64,000 nt of DNA, taken from the NCBI GenBank assembly GCA_046155285.1, contig JBJXEA010000024.1:21967-85966 (forward strand), in the 5' to 3' direction. The stretch comes from CAILHX01 sp046155285 (GTDB taxonomy: Bacteria > Pseudomonadota > Gammaproteobacteria > Burkholderiales > Methylophilaceae). Both the position numbers and the translations under genes were made by a program. Every line of letters begins with the position of its first letter. Position 1 is the first letter of the stretch. The notes under the pieces are model-generated. The model saw only the letters and a list, made by a program, of their open reading frames with translations, was not told where the DNA came from and ran no database searches. Positions 44,727 through 53,457 of this stretch are shown here, one piece after another.

Positions 44727-45664
44727 GCTGCTGCCGTTCTTTCAGCGACACGCAACACCGCGCTTCTGGAGCGAGGGTTGGCTTTAATTTCTTGAGCGGT
44801 TGCGTGGATAGTTTTGCCAATCGCCATCAAGCGCGGCGGTGGCAAATCAGCCGCGCGTACCGGAAAGTTGGATGGCAGGTCGTCGCGGTCTTGCTGTGAG
44901 CGGATAAAGCGTTTAACAATGCGGTCTTCAAGGGAATGAAAGCTAATCACGGCGAGCCGCCCGCCGGGATTGAGCAGATTGGCGCACTGAGGGAGCGTCA
45001 GCGACAATTCCTCAAGCTCCTGATTGAGGAAAATCCGTAAAGCTTGAAAGGTGCGTGTCGCCGGGTCCTGCCCAGGCTCGACTTTGTGGACTGCGCTTGC
45101 CACGAGCGTGGCAAGTTGTCGAGTTGTGTTGAGGGCTGTCCCGTCTGCGCGAGCCGCAACAAGCGTCCTTGCAATCTGTTTAGCAAACCGTTCTTCACCA
45201 TAGTTTTTTATCACCTCCTGAAGTTGTTGCTCTGTTGCTGTTGCCAAGAATTCCGCCGCCGTTTGGCCACGGGATTGATCCATGCGCATATCCAGCGGGC
45301 CATCGCCCCTGAAACTAAAACCACGCGCCGCTTCATCTATCTGCGGTGACGACACGCCTATATCCAGCAACACGCCATCTACCTTTTTTACATTCAGCTC
45401 AGCCAACGCCGCTTGGATGCGGCTGAACGGGCTGTGGACGATGGAAAAACGTGCGTCATTCAAAGTCTTGGCCGCATCAATCGCTGTTAAATCCCTATCC
45501 AGCGCAATCAAGCGGCCTTGCTTGCCCAGCTTTTCCAGAATCGCCCGACTATGCCCGCCACGCCCAAACGTGCCGTCAACATAAATGCCGTCAGACTTGA
45601 TATTCAGTGCTTCAATTGCTTCTCGCAGCAGAACTGGCTGGTGGGCTAAACGCCCATCACTCAC
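44723..45664 (-). CDS. rsmH: 16S rRNA (cytosine1402-N4)-methyltransferase
   Basis: 313-aa SAM methyltransferase (MraW). HQPVLLREAIEAL, the SAM loop YVDGTFGRGGHSRAIL, GVLLDIGVSSPQIDEAARGFSF, and ISFHSLEDRIVKRF. It starts at a GTG (45664) overlapping the mraZ stop as GTGA. Confidence 0.97.
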   Translation of the reverse strand: MSDGRLAHQPVLLREAIEALNIKSDGIYVDGTFGRGGHSRAILEKLGKQGRLIALDRDLTAIDAAKTLNDARFSIVHSPFSRIQAALAELNVKKVDGVLLDIGVSSPQIDEAARGFSFRGDGPLDMRMDQSRGQTAAEFLATATEQQLQEVIKNYGEERFAKQIARTLVAARADGTALNTTRQLATLVASAVHKVEPGQDPATRTFQALRIFLNQELEELSLTLPQCANLLNPGGRLAVISFHSLEDRIVKRFIRSQQDRDDLPSNFPVRAADLPPPRLMAIGKTIHATAQEIKANPRSRSAVLRVAERTAAA

Positions 45665-46107
45665 AAGGAAAAGCCCTCCAGCTCATCCGGCAGCGCCACG
45701 TCATCGCCTGACATAACTCCCGCCAACTGAGCCTTCCACGCATCCATATTCCACAGCTCAAAGTGGCTGCCTTGACCGACCAGCATGGCTTGTTTGTCCA
45801 GTTTGGCGAATTCGCGCAAAGTGGGCGACACCAGCAAACGCCCGGCACTATCCATTTCCAAATCTTCGGCATGGCCAACCAGCAGCCGTTGCAAAGCGCT
45901 AGATTGTTTGTTAAAACTGGAAAGCGAAGTGAGCTTGGCCTGAATCGGCTCCCAAGCGGGTTGAGGGTAGAGCAGCAAGCAACCATGCGGATGCGCGGTC
46001 AGCACCAAACGGCCAGCAGACTGGCTCATGAGCGCGTCTCTGTGCCGACTAGGCACGGCCAGCCGGCCTTTGACATCGAGATTTAGCGATGTAGCACCAC
46101 GAAACAC
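45661..46107 (-). CDS. mraZ: Transcriptional regulator MraZ
   Basis: 148-aa protein of two SpoVT/AbrB-like domains (MFRGATSLNLDVKGRLAVPSRHRD at the N-terminus; a repeat copy around LEMDSAGRLLVSPTLREFA). It forms a ring and represses the dcw promoter through tandem TGGG boxes. It starts at a GTG, common for mraZ. Three matching boxes lie about 90 bases upstream. Confidence 0.95.
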   Translation of the reverse strand: MFRGATSLNLDVKGRLAVPSRHRDALMSQSAGRLVLTAHPHGCLLLYPQPAWEPIQAKLTSLSSFNKQSSALQRLLVGHAEDLEMDSAGRLLVSPTLREFAKLDKQAMLVGQGSHFELWNMDAWKAQLAGVMSGDDVALPDELEGFSL

Positions 46108-46195
46108 TTTAGATTAGCTCCCAGTCAAACCTGCATAAAGTCAAAGTAGGTCAACAAAAGGGAGTCACCGCTCGCCCTTAGCCTCAAGCAGCGAC

Positions 46196-46221
46196 TCCCA
46201 CAAAACCCCACTTTTCCCCAC
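46196..46221 (-). promoter_or_regulatory. Three MraZ boxes with exact 10-bp period
   Basis: Read on the minus strand, GTGGGG, GTGGGG and GTGGGA repeat every 10 bases (plus-strand CCCCAC at 46216-46221 and 46206-46211, TCCCAC at 46196-46201). This is the known MraZ target pattern (TGGGN repeats with 5-base spacers). The boxes begin right after the -10, at the expected transcription start. Confidence 0.85.
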
Positions 46222-46229
46222 TAACCGGC

Positions 46230-46258
46230 ACTATAGATAAAAAAAAAGCGCTTTGCAA
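46230..46258 (-). promoter_or_regulatory. Promoter of the dcw cluster (Pmra)
   Basis: On the minus strand, -35 TTGCAA (46253-46258), 17-base spacer containing an A/T tract, and -10 TATAGT (46230-46235). Start would fall at about 46223, directly on the MraZ boxes, which explains autorepression. Confidence 0.75.
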
Positions 46259-46382
46259 GCACTTTTTCGTGTTTTTCCTTTGCACATCAAAGACTTACAT
46301 TGTTTTGTTGGTAAATAAAAAGTCCTTAAAAAATATATAGATACAAAAACAAGTGAAAGTAGTTTGGGAGGAGTTTTGTATT

Positions 46383-46485
46383 GTCATTCCCGTGTAGACG
46401 GGAATCCAGCCCAGCCACTTATCGTGATATAGCCGCAAATTACTTCGTGGATATTTGACTAGATTCCCGTCTGCACGGGAATGAC
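46383..46485. repeat. dRS3-like paired inverted repeat, copy 2
   Basis: Arms at 46383-46409 and 46459-46485 are inverted copies with a few mismatches, each with ATTCCC-N8-GGGAAT. The pair lies between the 3' end of the RNase P RNA gene and the dcw promoter, within the 409-base gene-free stretch 46108-46516, and may act as a transcriptional barrier. Confidence 0.9.
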
Positions 46486-46516
46486 GAAGTTTGAATTGGT
46501 TTGGGAGAAATAAAAA

Positions 46517-46863
46517 GAAGCTGGCCGATAAGCCGGGTTTTGTAAATCGTCTTGCGACGATGTGACAGTCATTCCTCTAGGCGCACAATTACTCGTGCGC
46601 TCAAGCAACCTACCCGCTGGCAGCGCGAGCCACGCCTTATTGACCGAAGTCAAAATGCCAGCCTATTTGGTCTTGCTGCGGATGGAGGTTACCGCGTTTC
46701 ACGTCCATCACGGCGAACCGCAATTTACTCGTCTCTGTGGCCCTATTCCTCGCCTTGGGGTTTTGCAACCTTGCTGCGTCCGGCCGTTAGCCGTCATCCC
46801 GCTCTTTGCAGCCCGGACTTTCCTCCCCTCATTTGCATGAGCGGCGACTGTCTGGCCAGCTTC
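46517..46863 (-). ncRNA. rnpB: RNase P RNA (type A)
   Basis: On the minus strand the RNA opens GAAGCTGGCCAGACAGTCGC and contains the universal GAGGGGAGGAAAGTCCGGGC segment, GGTTGCAAAACC-type internal structure, and the terminal ACAAAACCCGGCTTATCGG, closing the P1 helix with GGCCAGCTTC. T's follow the 3' end (CTTCTTTTTATTT) as a terminator. About 347 bases. It catalyses 5' maturation of tRNAs. It lies between lgt and the dcw promoter. Confidence 0.95.
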
Positions 46864-46876
46864 AGGACGCATTCTA

Positions 46877-47659
46877 TCACGCAGTTTTTTTCAGATTTTT
46901 TTGCATCATCCAGATGCCAACCAGCACCATAGGCAAACTCAGCCATTGCCCCATGCTCAAGCCCAGTGCCAGTAAGCCTAAATAACCATCCGGTTCACGC
47001 GTGAATTCCACTAGAAATCTGAACCCGCCATAGCCGATGAGAAACAGTCCAGAGACCGCACCCACAGGCCGGGGTTTGCTGGAATAAATCCATAAAATCA
47101 AAAACAGCAGGGCCCCTTCCAGCCCAAATTCATAAAGCTGCGAAGGATGCCGCGGGACATTGTCCACTTGTGGAAACACCATACCCCAAGGCATATCAGT
47201 AGCGCGTCCCCATAGCTCGCCATTGATAAAATTGCCCATGCGCCCGGCAGCCAAGCCCGGTGGCACCAGTGGTGCTACAAAATCCATCAGCGCCAGCCAA
47301 GGTTTATTTTCTTTGCGGGCAAGCCATAGCATTGCCGCCAGCACGCCCAAAAATCCGCCGTGGAACGACATGCCGCCTTGCCACACCGCCAGAATCTCAG
47401 TCGGGTGCGCCATGAAATAAGCGGGTTGATAAAACAGTACATAACCTAAGCGTCCCCCCAGCACCACGCCCAGCGCCCCGTAGAACAGCATGTCGTCTAT
47501 GTGCTTGTCCGTCCAGCCACTATAAGGAAATTGGCGAATCCGCCACCGCGCAAGCAACAAAAACGCAATAAACGCGGTCAGATACATGAGGCCGTACCAA
47601 TGGATGCCAAAGGTGCCTATATGGATGGCGACGGGGTCAAAATGTGGGTGGATGAGCAT
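46877..47659 (-). CDS. lgt: Prolipoprotein diacylglyceryl transferase
   Basis: 260-aa seven-span membrane enzyme that adds diacylglycerol to lipoprotein cysteines. HWYGLMYLTAF near the N-terminus, and the Lgt signature AAGRMGNFINGELWGR. Its 3' end lies 14 bases from the rnpB 5' end. Divergent from ilvD. Confidence 0.97.
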   Translation of the reverse strand: MLIHPHFDPVAIHIGTFGIHWYGLMYLTAFIAFLLLARWRIRQFPYSGWTDKHIDDMLFYGALGVVLGGRLGYVLFYQPAYFMAHPTEILAVWQGGMSFHGGFLGVLAAMLWLARKENKPWLALMDFVAPLVPPGLAAGRMGNFINGELWGRATDMPWGMVFPQVDNVPRHPSQLYEFGLEGALLFLILWIYSSKPRPVGAVSGLFLIGYGGFRFLVEFTREPDGYLGLLALGLSMGQWLSLPMVLVGIWMMQKNLKKTA

Positions 47660-47717
47660 AGGGTTCGCCGTCTGAATGGGTTAAAATTACGACATTGTAC
47701 TTTTTCTGGAGTTCGTC

Positions 47718-49571
47718 ATGCCTAAATACCGTTCCCACACCACCACCCAAGGTCGCAACCAAGCTGGCGCACGCGCTTTATGGCGTGCCACGGGCATGAA
47801 GGATGAGGATTTCACCAAGCCTATCATCGCGGTTTCCAACTCGTTTACCCAGTTCGTCCCCGGTCATGTGCATCTGAAAGATATGGGGCAACTGGTGGCG
47901 CGGGAGATTGAGCGTGCAGGCGGCGTGGCTAAAGAATTCAACACCATCGCGGTAGATGATGGGATTGCTATGGGTCATGGCGGCATGTTGTACAGCCTGC
48001 CTTCCCGCGATTTGATTGCTGATTCGGTGGAGTATATGGTCAACGCGCATTGCGCCGATGCGCTGGTATGCATCTCCAACTGCGACAAAATTACGCCGGG
48101 CATGTTGATGGCGGCATTGCGCTTGAACATCCCCGTGGTGTTCGTTTCCGGTGGGCCGATGGAGGCGGGTAAGGTCAATTGGCAAGGCGAAGTGATGAAG
48201 CTGGATTTGGTGGATGCGATGGTAGCCTCCGCCGACAGCAATGTTTCCGACGAAAAATCCGATGCCATCGAGCGCTCGGCCTGCCCCACTTGTGGCTCTT
48301 GTTCTGGCATGTTTACCGCCAATTCCATGAACTGCTTGACCGAGGCGCTGGGTTTGAGTTTGCCGGGTAACGGCTCTACACTTGCCACCCACGCCGATAG
48401 AAAACAGTTATTTCTACGCGCCGGACGCTTGATTGTGGACTTGGCAAAACGCCACTACGAGCAGGACGATTACTCGGTACTACCGCGCTCTATTGCCACC
48501 TTTGATGCCTTCCAAAATGCCATGAGTCTGGATGTGGCGATGGGCGGTTCGACCAATACGGTGCTACATTTGCTGGCAGCGGCACACGAGGCAAAGGTTG
48601 ATTTCACCATGAGCGACATAGACCAGATTTCGCGTCACGTGCCGTGTTTGAGCAAAGTTGCCCCCGCCACACAAAAATATCACATGGAAGACGTACACCG
48701 TGCGGGCGGCGTGATGGCGATTTTGGGCGAGCTGGATCGCGCCGGATTGATCAAGCGCGATGTGCCTACCGTCCACGCCCCCAGCATGGCGGCAGCGTTG
48801 GATTTGTGGGACATTCAACGCACTCAGGACGCTGCGGTAAAAGATTTCTTCCGCGCAGCCCCAGGTGGCGTGGCCACAACCATCGCCTTCTCGCAATCCA
48901 TGCGCTACCCAACTTTGGATGATGATAGATCTGAGGGCTGCATCCGCGACAAAGCCCATGCCTACTCGCAAGATGGCGGCTTGGCCGTGCTATACGGCAA
49001 CATCGCGCTGGAGGGCTGCATCGTCAAAACCGCAGGCGTGGATGACAGCATCCTCAAATTCACTGGCCGCGCCCGCATTTTTGAAAGCCAAGACGCAGCG
49101 GTTGAAGGCATCCTGGCCGACCAAATCGTTGCTGGCGACGTGGTCGTGATTCGCTACGAAGGTCCCAGAGGCGGGCCGGGGATGCAGGAAATGCTGTATC
49201 CAACTTCGTACCTTAAATCCAAAGGTATGGGCAAAGTCTGCGCCCTGCTCACGGATGGACGTTTCTCCGGCGGCACGTCGGGCTTGAGCATAGGCCACGC
49301 CTCCCCAGAAGCCGCCGAGGGCGGCGCGATAGGCTTGGTGGAAGAGGGTGACACCATAGAAATCGACATCCCCAAGCGCACCATCCACCTCGCCATCAGC
49401 GACGAAGAAATGGCACACCGCCGCGCCAAGATGGAAGCCAAAGGTAAGTTGGCTTGGAAGCCAGTCAACCGCGAACGTCAGGTTTCGGAAGCGCTGAGAG
49501 CTTATGCGGCGATGACCACCAGCGCATCAAAAGGCGCGGTGCGCGATGTCAGCCAAGTAGAACATCAATAA
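47718..49571 (+). CDS. ilvD: Dihydroxy-acid dehydratase
   Basis: 617-aa iron-sulfur dehydratase of branched-chain amino acid and pantothenate synthesis. Cluster cysteines in ISNCDKITPGM and CPTCGSCSGMFTANSMNCLTE, GNGSTLATH, and the C-terminal GRFSGGTSGLSIGH. CTGGAG precedes the ATG. Long form typical of proteobacteria. Confidence 0.97.
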   Translation: MPKYRSHTTTQGRNQAGARALWRATGMKDEDFTKPIIAVSNSFTQFVPGHVHLKDMGQLVAREIERAGGVAKEFNTIAVDDGIAMGHGGMLYSLPSRDLIADSVEYMVNAHCADALVCISNCDKITPGMLMAALRLNIPVVFVSGGPMEAGKVNWQGEVMKLDLVDAMVASADSNVSDEKSDAIERSACPTCGSCSGMFTANSMNCLTEALGLSLPGNGSTLATHADRKQLFLRAGRLIVDLAKRHYEQDDYSVLPRSIATFDAFQNAMSLDVAMGGSTNTVLHLLAAAHEAKVDFTMSDIDQISRHVPCLSKVAPATQKYHMEDVHRAGGVMAILGELDRAGLIKRDVPTVHAPSMAAALDLWDIQRTQDAAVKDFFRAAPGGVATTIAFSQSMRYPTLDDDRSEGCIRDKAHAYSQDGGLAVLYGNIALEGCIVKTAGVDDSILKFTGRARIFESQDAAVEGILADQIVAGDVVVIRYEGPRGGPGMQEMLYPTSYLKSKGMGKVCALLTDGRFSGGTSGLSIGHASPEAAEGGAIGLVEEGDTIEIDIPKRTIHLAISDEEMAHRRAKMEAKGKLAWKPVNRERQVSEALRAYAAMTTSASKGAVRDVSQVEHQ

Positions 49572-49575
49572 TTCT

Positions 49576-49660
49576 GGAGCGTAGCAAGCGTAAGGCGTTA
49601 TCCGCCGAATGTTCAAAACTCATGCGGCGGAAGGCGCTGTGCTTTTCCGCCCTACAAGAA
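49576..49660. repeat. GGCG-TTATCCGCC-type palindromic repeat
   Basis: TAAGGCGTTATCCGCCGAATG and a later CATGCGGCGGAAGGCGC..TTTTCCGCCCTAC form inverted partners in the 106-base ilvD-GFA gap. This resembles a widespread intergenic repeat family of proteobacteria. Confidence 0.6.
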
Positions 49661-49677
49661 CCTAAGGAGTCTCCGTT

Positions 49678-50076
49678 ATGATTTACTCTGGACAGTGCTT
49701 ATGTGGCGCAATTCGCTATCAATTCTCGGGGGAACCAAAGGTGGTTGCCTTGTGCCATTGCAGCGATTGCCGACGAAGTGCGGGTGCGCCAATGGTGGCT
49801 TGGGCGATGTTTCCCGAAGCTGCCTTGACCTTGACAAAAGGGCAGCCGAAGACGATTAACTCGTCAGGGACAGCGATGCGTAGTTTCTGCGCTGATTGCG
49901 GGAGCGGTTTGTTCTACCGGAATGCCGCCATTCTCCCCGGAATTGTTGACGTGCAGTCCTCAACTCTTGATGACCCCGACGCACTGCCGCCGACAAAGCA
50001 AATACAGACGGCTGAGCGGCTCAGATGGATGAAGCATGTTCATGAGCTTCCTGAGTTCGAGAGGTTCCCAGCGTAG
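49678..50076 (+). CDS. GFA family (glutathione-dependent formaldehyde-activating-like) protein
   Basis: 132-aa zinc protein with the GFA/CENP-V cysteine pattern: GQCLCGAIRY, CHCSDCRRSAGAP and FCADCGSGLF. The family includes a disputed formaldehyde-glutathione adduct enzyme, but most members have unknown substrates. AAGGAG precedes the ATG. Confidence 0.9.
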   Translation: MIYSGQCLCGAIRYQFSGEPKVVALCHCSDCRRSAGAPMVAWAMFPEAALTLTKGQPKTINSSGTAMRSFCADCGSGLFYRNAAILPGIVDVQSSTLDDPDALPPTKQIQTAERLRWMKHVHELPEFERFPA

Positions 50077-50127
50077 ATACCGTCTCTCCCGTCAACCAAT
50101 TTACGCATAATCACCGCGATAAGCCAA

Positions 50128-50216
50128 GTAGGGTGGGCAACTAGTTGCCCACGCAGATTGTGACGCGGAATTGATTCTTGCCCCGCGTGGGCGCGATGAA
50201 ACTGTGCCCACCCTAC
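50128..50216. repeat. GTAGGGTGGGCA palindromic repeat
   Basis: GTAGGGTGGGCA (50128-50139) is mirrored by TGCCCACCCTAC (50205-50216), with a nested TTGCCCACGC/GCGTGGGCG pair. It fills most of the gap upstream of argJ. This sequence type is a common dispersed repeat. Confidence 0.8.
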
Positions 50217-50292
50217 GAAAAACTCACACCCACATAAGATTCAAAAATGTCGGGTAAAATCCGTGTGAAATCATCTGTTTTGGAGCTTTGTA

Positions 50293-51522
50293 ATGCCTGT
50301 CAATTTAAGCAACCCCAACCCTGCCGACTTGCTGCCTGTGAAGGGCGTGGAGCTAGGTTTTACCCAAGCCCACATCCGTAAACCCAACCGCAAGGATTTG
50401 CTGGTCATCAAGCTTGCGCCTGCCACCCGTGTGGCGGGGGTATTTACGCAAAATCGCTTTTGCGCCGCTCCGGTGTTGTTGTGCCGTGAGTTTTTGCAAG
50501 CGGGACACGACATCCGTGCTTTGCTGGTGAATACCGGCAATGCCAATGCGGGTACGGGCGACGAGGGTTTGGCAAACGCACGGCTGACCTGTGATGCGCT
50601 GGCTAAACTCATGGGCTGTAATCCGAGTCAAATCCTGCCGTTTTCAACCGGTGTGATTATGGAGCCATTGCCTGTAGAGCGCGTGATTGCTGGCTTGCCA
50701 GCTTGTGTGGCTGACCTCAAGGAGGATAACTGGGCGAACGCGGCGGAGGCGATTATGACCACCGACATCGTGGCGAAAGCGGTGTCCAAGCAGGTGAGTA
50801 TTGGCGGCAAGGCTGTCACGATTACTGGAATAGCCAAGGGTTCTGGCATGATCCATCCCAATATGGCGACCATGCTGGGTTACGTGGCGACCGATGCGGC
50901 GATTTCTCAAGCTGCACTGGAATCGCTAATCCAATATGCAGTGAATCGTTCCTTCAATTGCATCACGGTGGATGGCGATACCTCTACCAACGACTCGCTG
51001 ATTTTGATGGCGACGGGGCAGGCGGGGAATGCCGAGATTAGCGATATTAGCAGTGCTGATTACTTGAGCTTGCGCGATGCCATGACCGAAGTTGCCGCAA
51101 CGCTGGCACAAGCCATCGTACGCGATGGAGAAGGTGCTACCAAGTTCATGACCATTCGTATCGAGGGTGGCAAAACCGAGGAAGAATGCCGCAAGGTGGC
51201 TTATGCCATCGCGCATTCGCCCTTGGTGAAAACCGCATTTTTTGCTTCGGATCCAAACTTAGGGCGGATTCTAGCGGCGGTGGGTTATGCCGGGATAGAC
51301 GATTTGGACACCAGCAATATCAGTTTGCATTTGGACGATGTGCTGGTGGTAGAAAATGGCGGGCGGGCGGCGAGTTATCAGGAAGCGGATGGTAATCGTG
51401 TGATGCAGCAAGCGGAGATTTTGGTGCGTATCGGGCTGGGACGTGGACAGGAACAAGCCACGGTGTGGACCTGCGATTTTTCTTATGACTATGTGAAGAT
51501 TAACGCTGATTATCGGTCTTAA
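50293..51522 (+). CDS. argJ: Bifunctional glutamate N-acetyltransferase / amino-acid acetyltransferase
   Basis: 409-aa self-cleaving enzyme of arginine synthesis that recycles the acetyl group of N-acetylornithine. The cleavage region KGSGMIHPNMATMLG contains the nucleophilic Thr that becomes the beta-chain N-terminus. INCITVDGDTSTNDS-like NCITVDGDTSTNDSLILMA and the C-terminal WTCDFSYDYVKINADYRS are typical. Confidence 0.97.
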   Translation: MPVNLSNPNPADLLPVKGVELGFTQAHIRKPNRKDLLVIKLAPATRVAGVFTQNRFCAAPVLLCREFLQAGHDIRALLVNTGNANAGTGDEGLANARLTCDALAKLMGCNPSQILPFSTGVIMEPLPVERVIAGLPACVADLKEDNWANAAEAIMTTDIVAKAVSKQVSIGGKAVTITGIAKGSGMIHPNMATMLGYVATDAAISQAALESLIQYAVNRSFNCITVDGDTSTNDSLILMATGQAGNAEISDISSADYLSLRDAMTEVAATLAQAIVRDGEGATKFMTIRIEGGKTEEECRKVAYAIAHSPLVKTAFFASDPNLGRILAAVGYAGIDDLDTSNISLHLDDVLVVENGGRAASYQEADGNRVMQQAEILVRIGLGRGQEQATVWTCDFSYDYVKINADYRS

Positions 51523-51533
51523 CCGCCTCGTTT

Positions 51534-51664
51534 AACCACCCCGGCGCTTTGCGCCACCCCTCCTTGAAAAGGAGGGGAAGGTGACCTTGGCACCGCTATA
51601 TCAATTTGCACTATTCTCCCCTCCTTTTTAAGGAGGGGTCGCCGTGTAACGGCGGGGGTGGTTT
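51534..51664. repeat. AACCACCCC / CCCCTCCTT palindromic repeat
   Basis: AACCACCCCGGCGC at one end and GGCGGGGGTGGTT at the other are inverted. Inside are two hairpins, CCCCTCCTTgaaaAGGAGGGG (51557-51577) and CCCCTCCTTtttaAGGAGGGG. It occupies nearly all of the argJ-DUF815 gap and probably also stops argJ transcription. Confidence 0.85.
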
Positions 51665-51679
51665 TACGTTACTTAAAAT

Positions 51680-52519
51680 ATGACCAATATCGAAAATTTA
51701 CTCACCCAAGCCGAAGCGCTCATGAGCCGCTTGGAAACGCTGCTCCCTGCTGTGACTCCAGCCCCAGACTGGAGCGCCCTCGCATGGCGTTGGCGCAAAA
51801 GCGCATTGCAAACCGTCACCCATCCGCAGCATCTCAAATTGCAGGATTTCCTCGGCATAGACGACCAGAAAAACACGGTGTTGCAGAACACGCGCCAGTT
51901 TGTGCAGGGTTTACCAGCCAATAATGTGCTGCTGACTGGTGCGCGTGGGACGGGAAAGTCTTCGCTGATTAAAGCTTTGCTCACCGAGTTTTCTGCACTA
52001 GGGCTGCGTCTGATTGAGGTGGATAAGCACGATTTGATTGATCTGCACGACATCACCGAATTACTGCGCGATAGGCCAGAAAAATTCATCATTTTTTGCG
52101 ACGACCTGACTTTTGATGCTAACGAACCGGGCTATAAAGCGCTTAAGGTGGCGCTGGATGGCTCAGTGGCTGGGGTTGCTGACAATATGCTGATCTACGC
52201 CACCTCCAACCGTCGCAACCTGATGCCGGAATTTATGGCGGACAATGTGGGAGGCAGCGACGAAATTCGCCCCAGAGAAACCATAGACGAAAAAATCGCG
52301 CTGTCGGAGCGTTTTGGCGTGTGGCTGTCGTTTTATCCTTTTGACCAAGATGAATACTTAGCCATTGTGCAATCTTGGTTAAAACATTTTGGCATCACGC
52401 AAATGACGGAAGAAATGCGCCGTGCCGCGCTGCAATGGTCGCTCACGCGCGGCTCCAGAAGCGGGCGCGTGGCCTGGCAGTTTGCACGGGATTGGGCGGG
52501 GAAACAGCAACTTAAATGA
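51680..52519 (+). CDS. DUF815 family AAA-type ATPase
   Basis: 279-aa P-loop ATPase: Walker A GARGTGKSSLIKALL (about residue 91), Walker B FIIFCDDLTFD, and a sensor-like YATSNRRNLMPEFM. DUF815 proteins are conserved but functionally uncharacterised. It overlaps the Nudix-ThiE gene by 4 bases (ATGA), so they are co-translated. Confidence 0.9.
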   Translation: MTNIENLLTQAEALMSRLETLLPAVTPAPDWSALAWRWRKSALQTVTHPQHLKLQDFLGIDDQKNTVLQNTRQFVQGLPANNVLLTGARGTGKSSLIKALLTEFSALGLRLIEVDKHDLIDLHDITELLRDRPEKFIIFCDDLTFDANEPGYKALKVALDGSVAGVADNMLIYATSNRRNLMPEFMADNVGGSDEIRPRETIDEKIALSERFGVWLSFYPFDQDEYLAIVQSWLKHFGITQMTEEMRRAALQWSLTRGSRSGRVAWQFARDWAGKQQLK

Positions 52520-53457
52520 CAGACATCGTGAATGCCGCCGTCGCCGTGTTGTTACGCGCGGACGGCAAAGTGCTGCTCGGCCAACGCCCTGAAGGCAAGT
52601 CATGGGCGGGCTGGTGGGAGTTTCCCGGCGGCAAGATTGAGGAAGGCGAAAGCGCAGAACAAGGTTTACAGCGTGAGTTGGAGGAGGAGTTGGGTGTAAA
52701 CGCTACCAGCTTCAATTCGTGGCTCACCCGCGTGTTTAGTTACCCGGAGCGCACCGTCAGGCTGAATTTTTTTATGGTGCGTGACTGGCGCGGCGAACCA
52801 TATGGCAAAGAAGGTCAGAACATTTCATGGCAAGACCCACATTCTCTCAGCGTCAGTCCATTATTGCCCGCTAACCAGCCAGTGATGGAGGCGTTGCGCC
52901 TGCCGACCACCTACGCTATTACTAACTTGGCGGAAATGGGCGAAAGCGCATTTTTTGCGGCCTTGCAACGACAACTCGAAAGCGGCTTACGCTTAATTCA
53001 AGTGCGTGAGAAGCAACTGTCAGCCTCCGAACTTGCCAGTTTCACCACCAAAGTATTGTCAGCGGCGCAGCCCTATTCGGCGAAAGTGCTGGTAAATGGC
53101 GATGTGGCGTTGGCACAAGAATTGGACGCGCATGGCGTACATTTGTCGGCGGCGCGGTTGATGGCGATGACAGAAAAGCCGGCGAATTTGCTGTGTGGCG
53201 CGTCTTGTCACAATGCAGAGGAAATCGCCCAAGCCGCGCGGCTTGGGCTGGATTACGCCTTGTTAGGCGCGGTTCAGGCCACGCTTACGCATCCTGATGT
53301 GGCAACGCTGGGCTGGCAGCAATTTGCAGCCTTGGTGAGAAACCAACCGTTGCCGATTTATGCGTTAGGGGGAATGGGTTTGCGGGATATGCCCATGGCT
53401 TGGCAGCACGGTGGGCATGGCATTGCGATGATGCGCGGGGTGTGGAAGCCTACTTAA
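52516..53457 (+). CDS. Nudix hydrolase (MutT-like) fused to a ThiE-like domain
   Basis: 313 aa. Residues about 1-130 are a MutT-type Nudix domain with a complete Nudix box (GGKIEEGE then RELEEELG, 38-60), likely cleaning 8-oxo-dGTP. Residues about 135-312 resemble thiamine phosphate synthase (YAITN, LRLIQVREK, KVLVNGD, GVHLS, YALLGAVQATLTH, PIYALGGM). The fusion is known in beta- and gammaproteobacteria; the role of the ThiE-like half is unclear. Its 3' end overlaps the convergent copper chaperone gene by 8 bases. Confidence 0.9.
   Translation: MTDIVNAAVAVLLRADGKVLLGQRPEGKSWAGWWEFPGGKIEEGESAEQGLQRELEEELGVNATSFNSWLTRVFSYPERTVRLNFFMVRDWRGEPYGKEGQNISWQDPHSLSVSPLLPANQPVMEALRLPTTYAITNLAEMGESAFFAALQRQLESGLRLIQVREKQLSASELASFTTKVLSAAQPYSAKVLVNGDVALAQELDAHGVHLSAARLMAMTEKPANLLCGASCHNAEEIAQAARLGLDYALLGAVQATLTHPDVATLGWQQFAALVRNQPLPIYALGGMGLRDMPMAWQHGGHGIAMMRGVWKPT

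Noticed and set aside
46108..46516. Extra protein gene between mraZ and rnpB
   Set aside because: The stretch is explained by MraZ boxes, the dcw promoter and a dRS3-like element; no frame with coding character.
46552..46932. 126-codon plus-strand frame over the RNase P RNA
   Set aside because: It overlaps the highly structured rnpB gene and the end of lgt in antisense; not a real protein.
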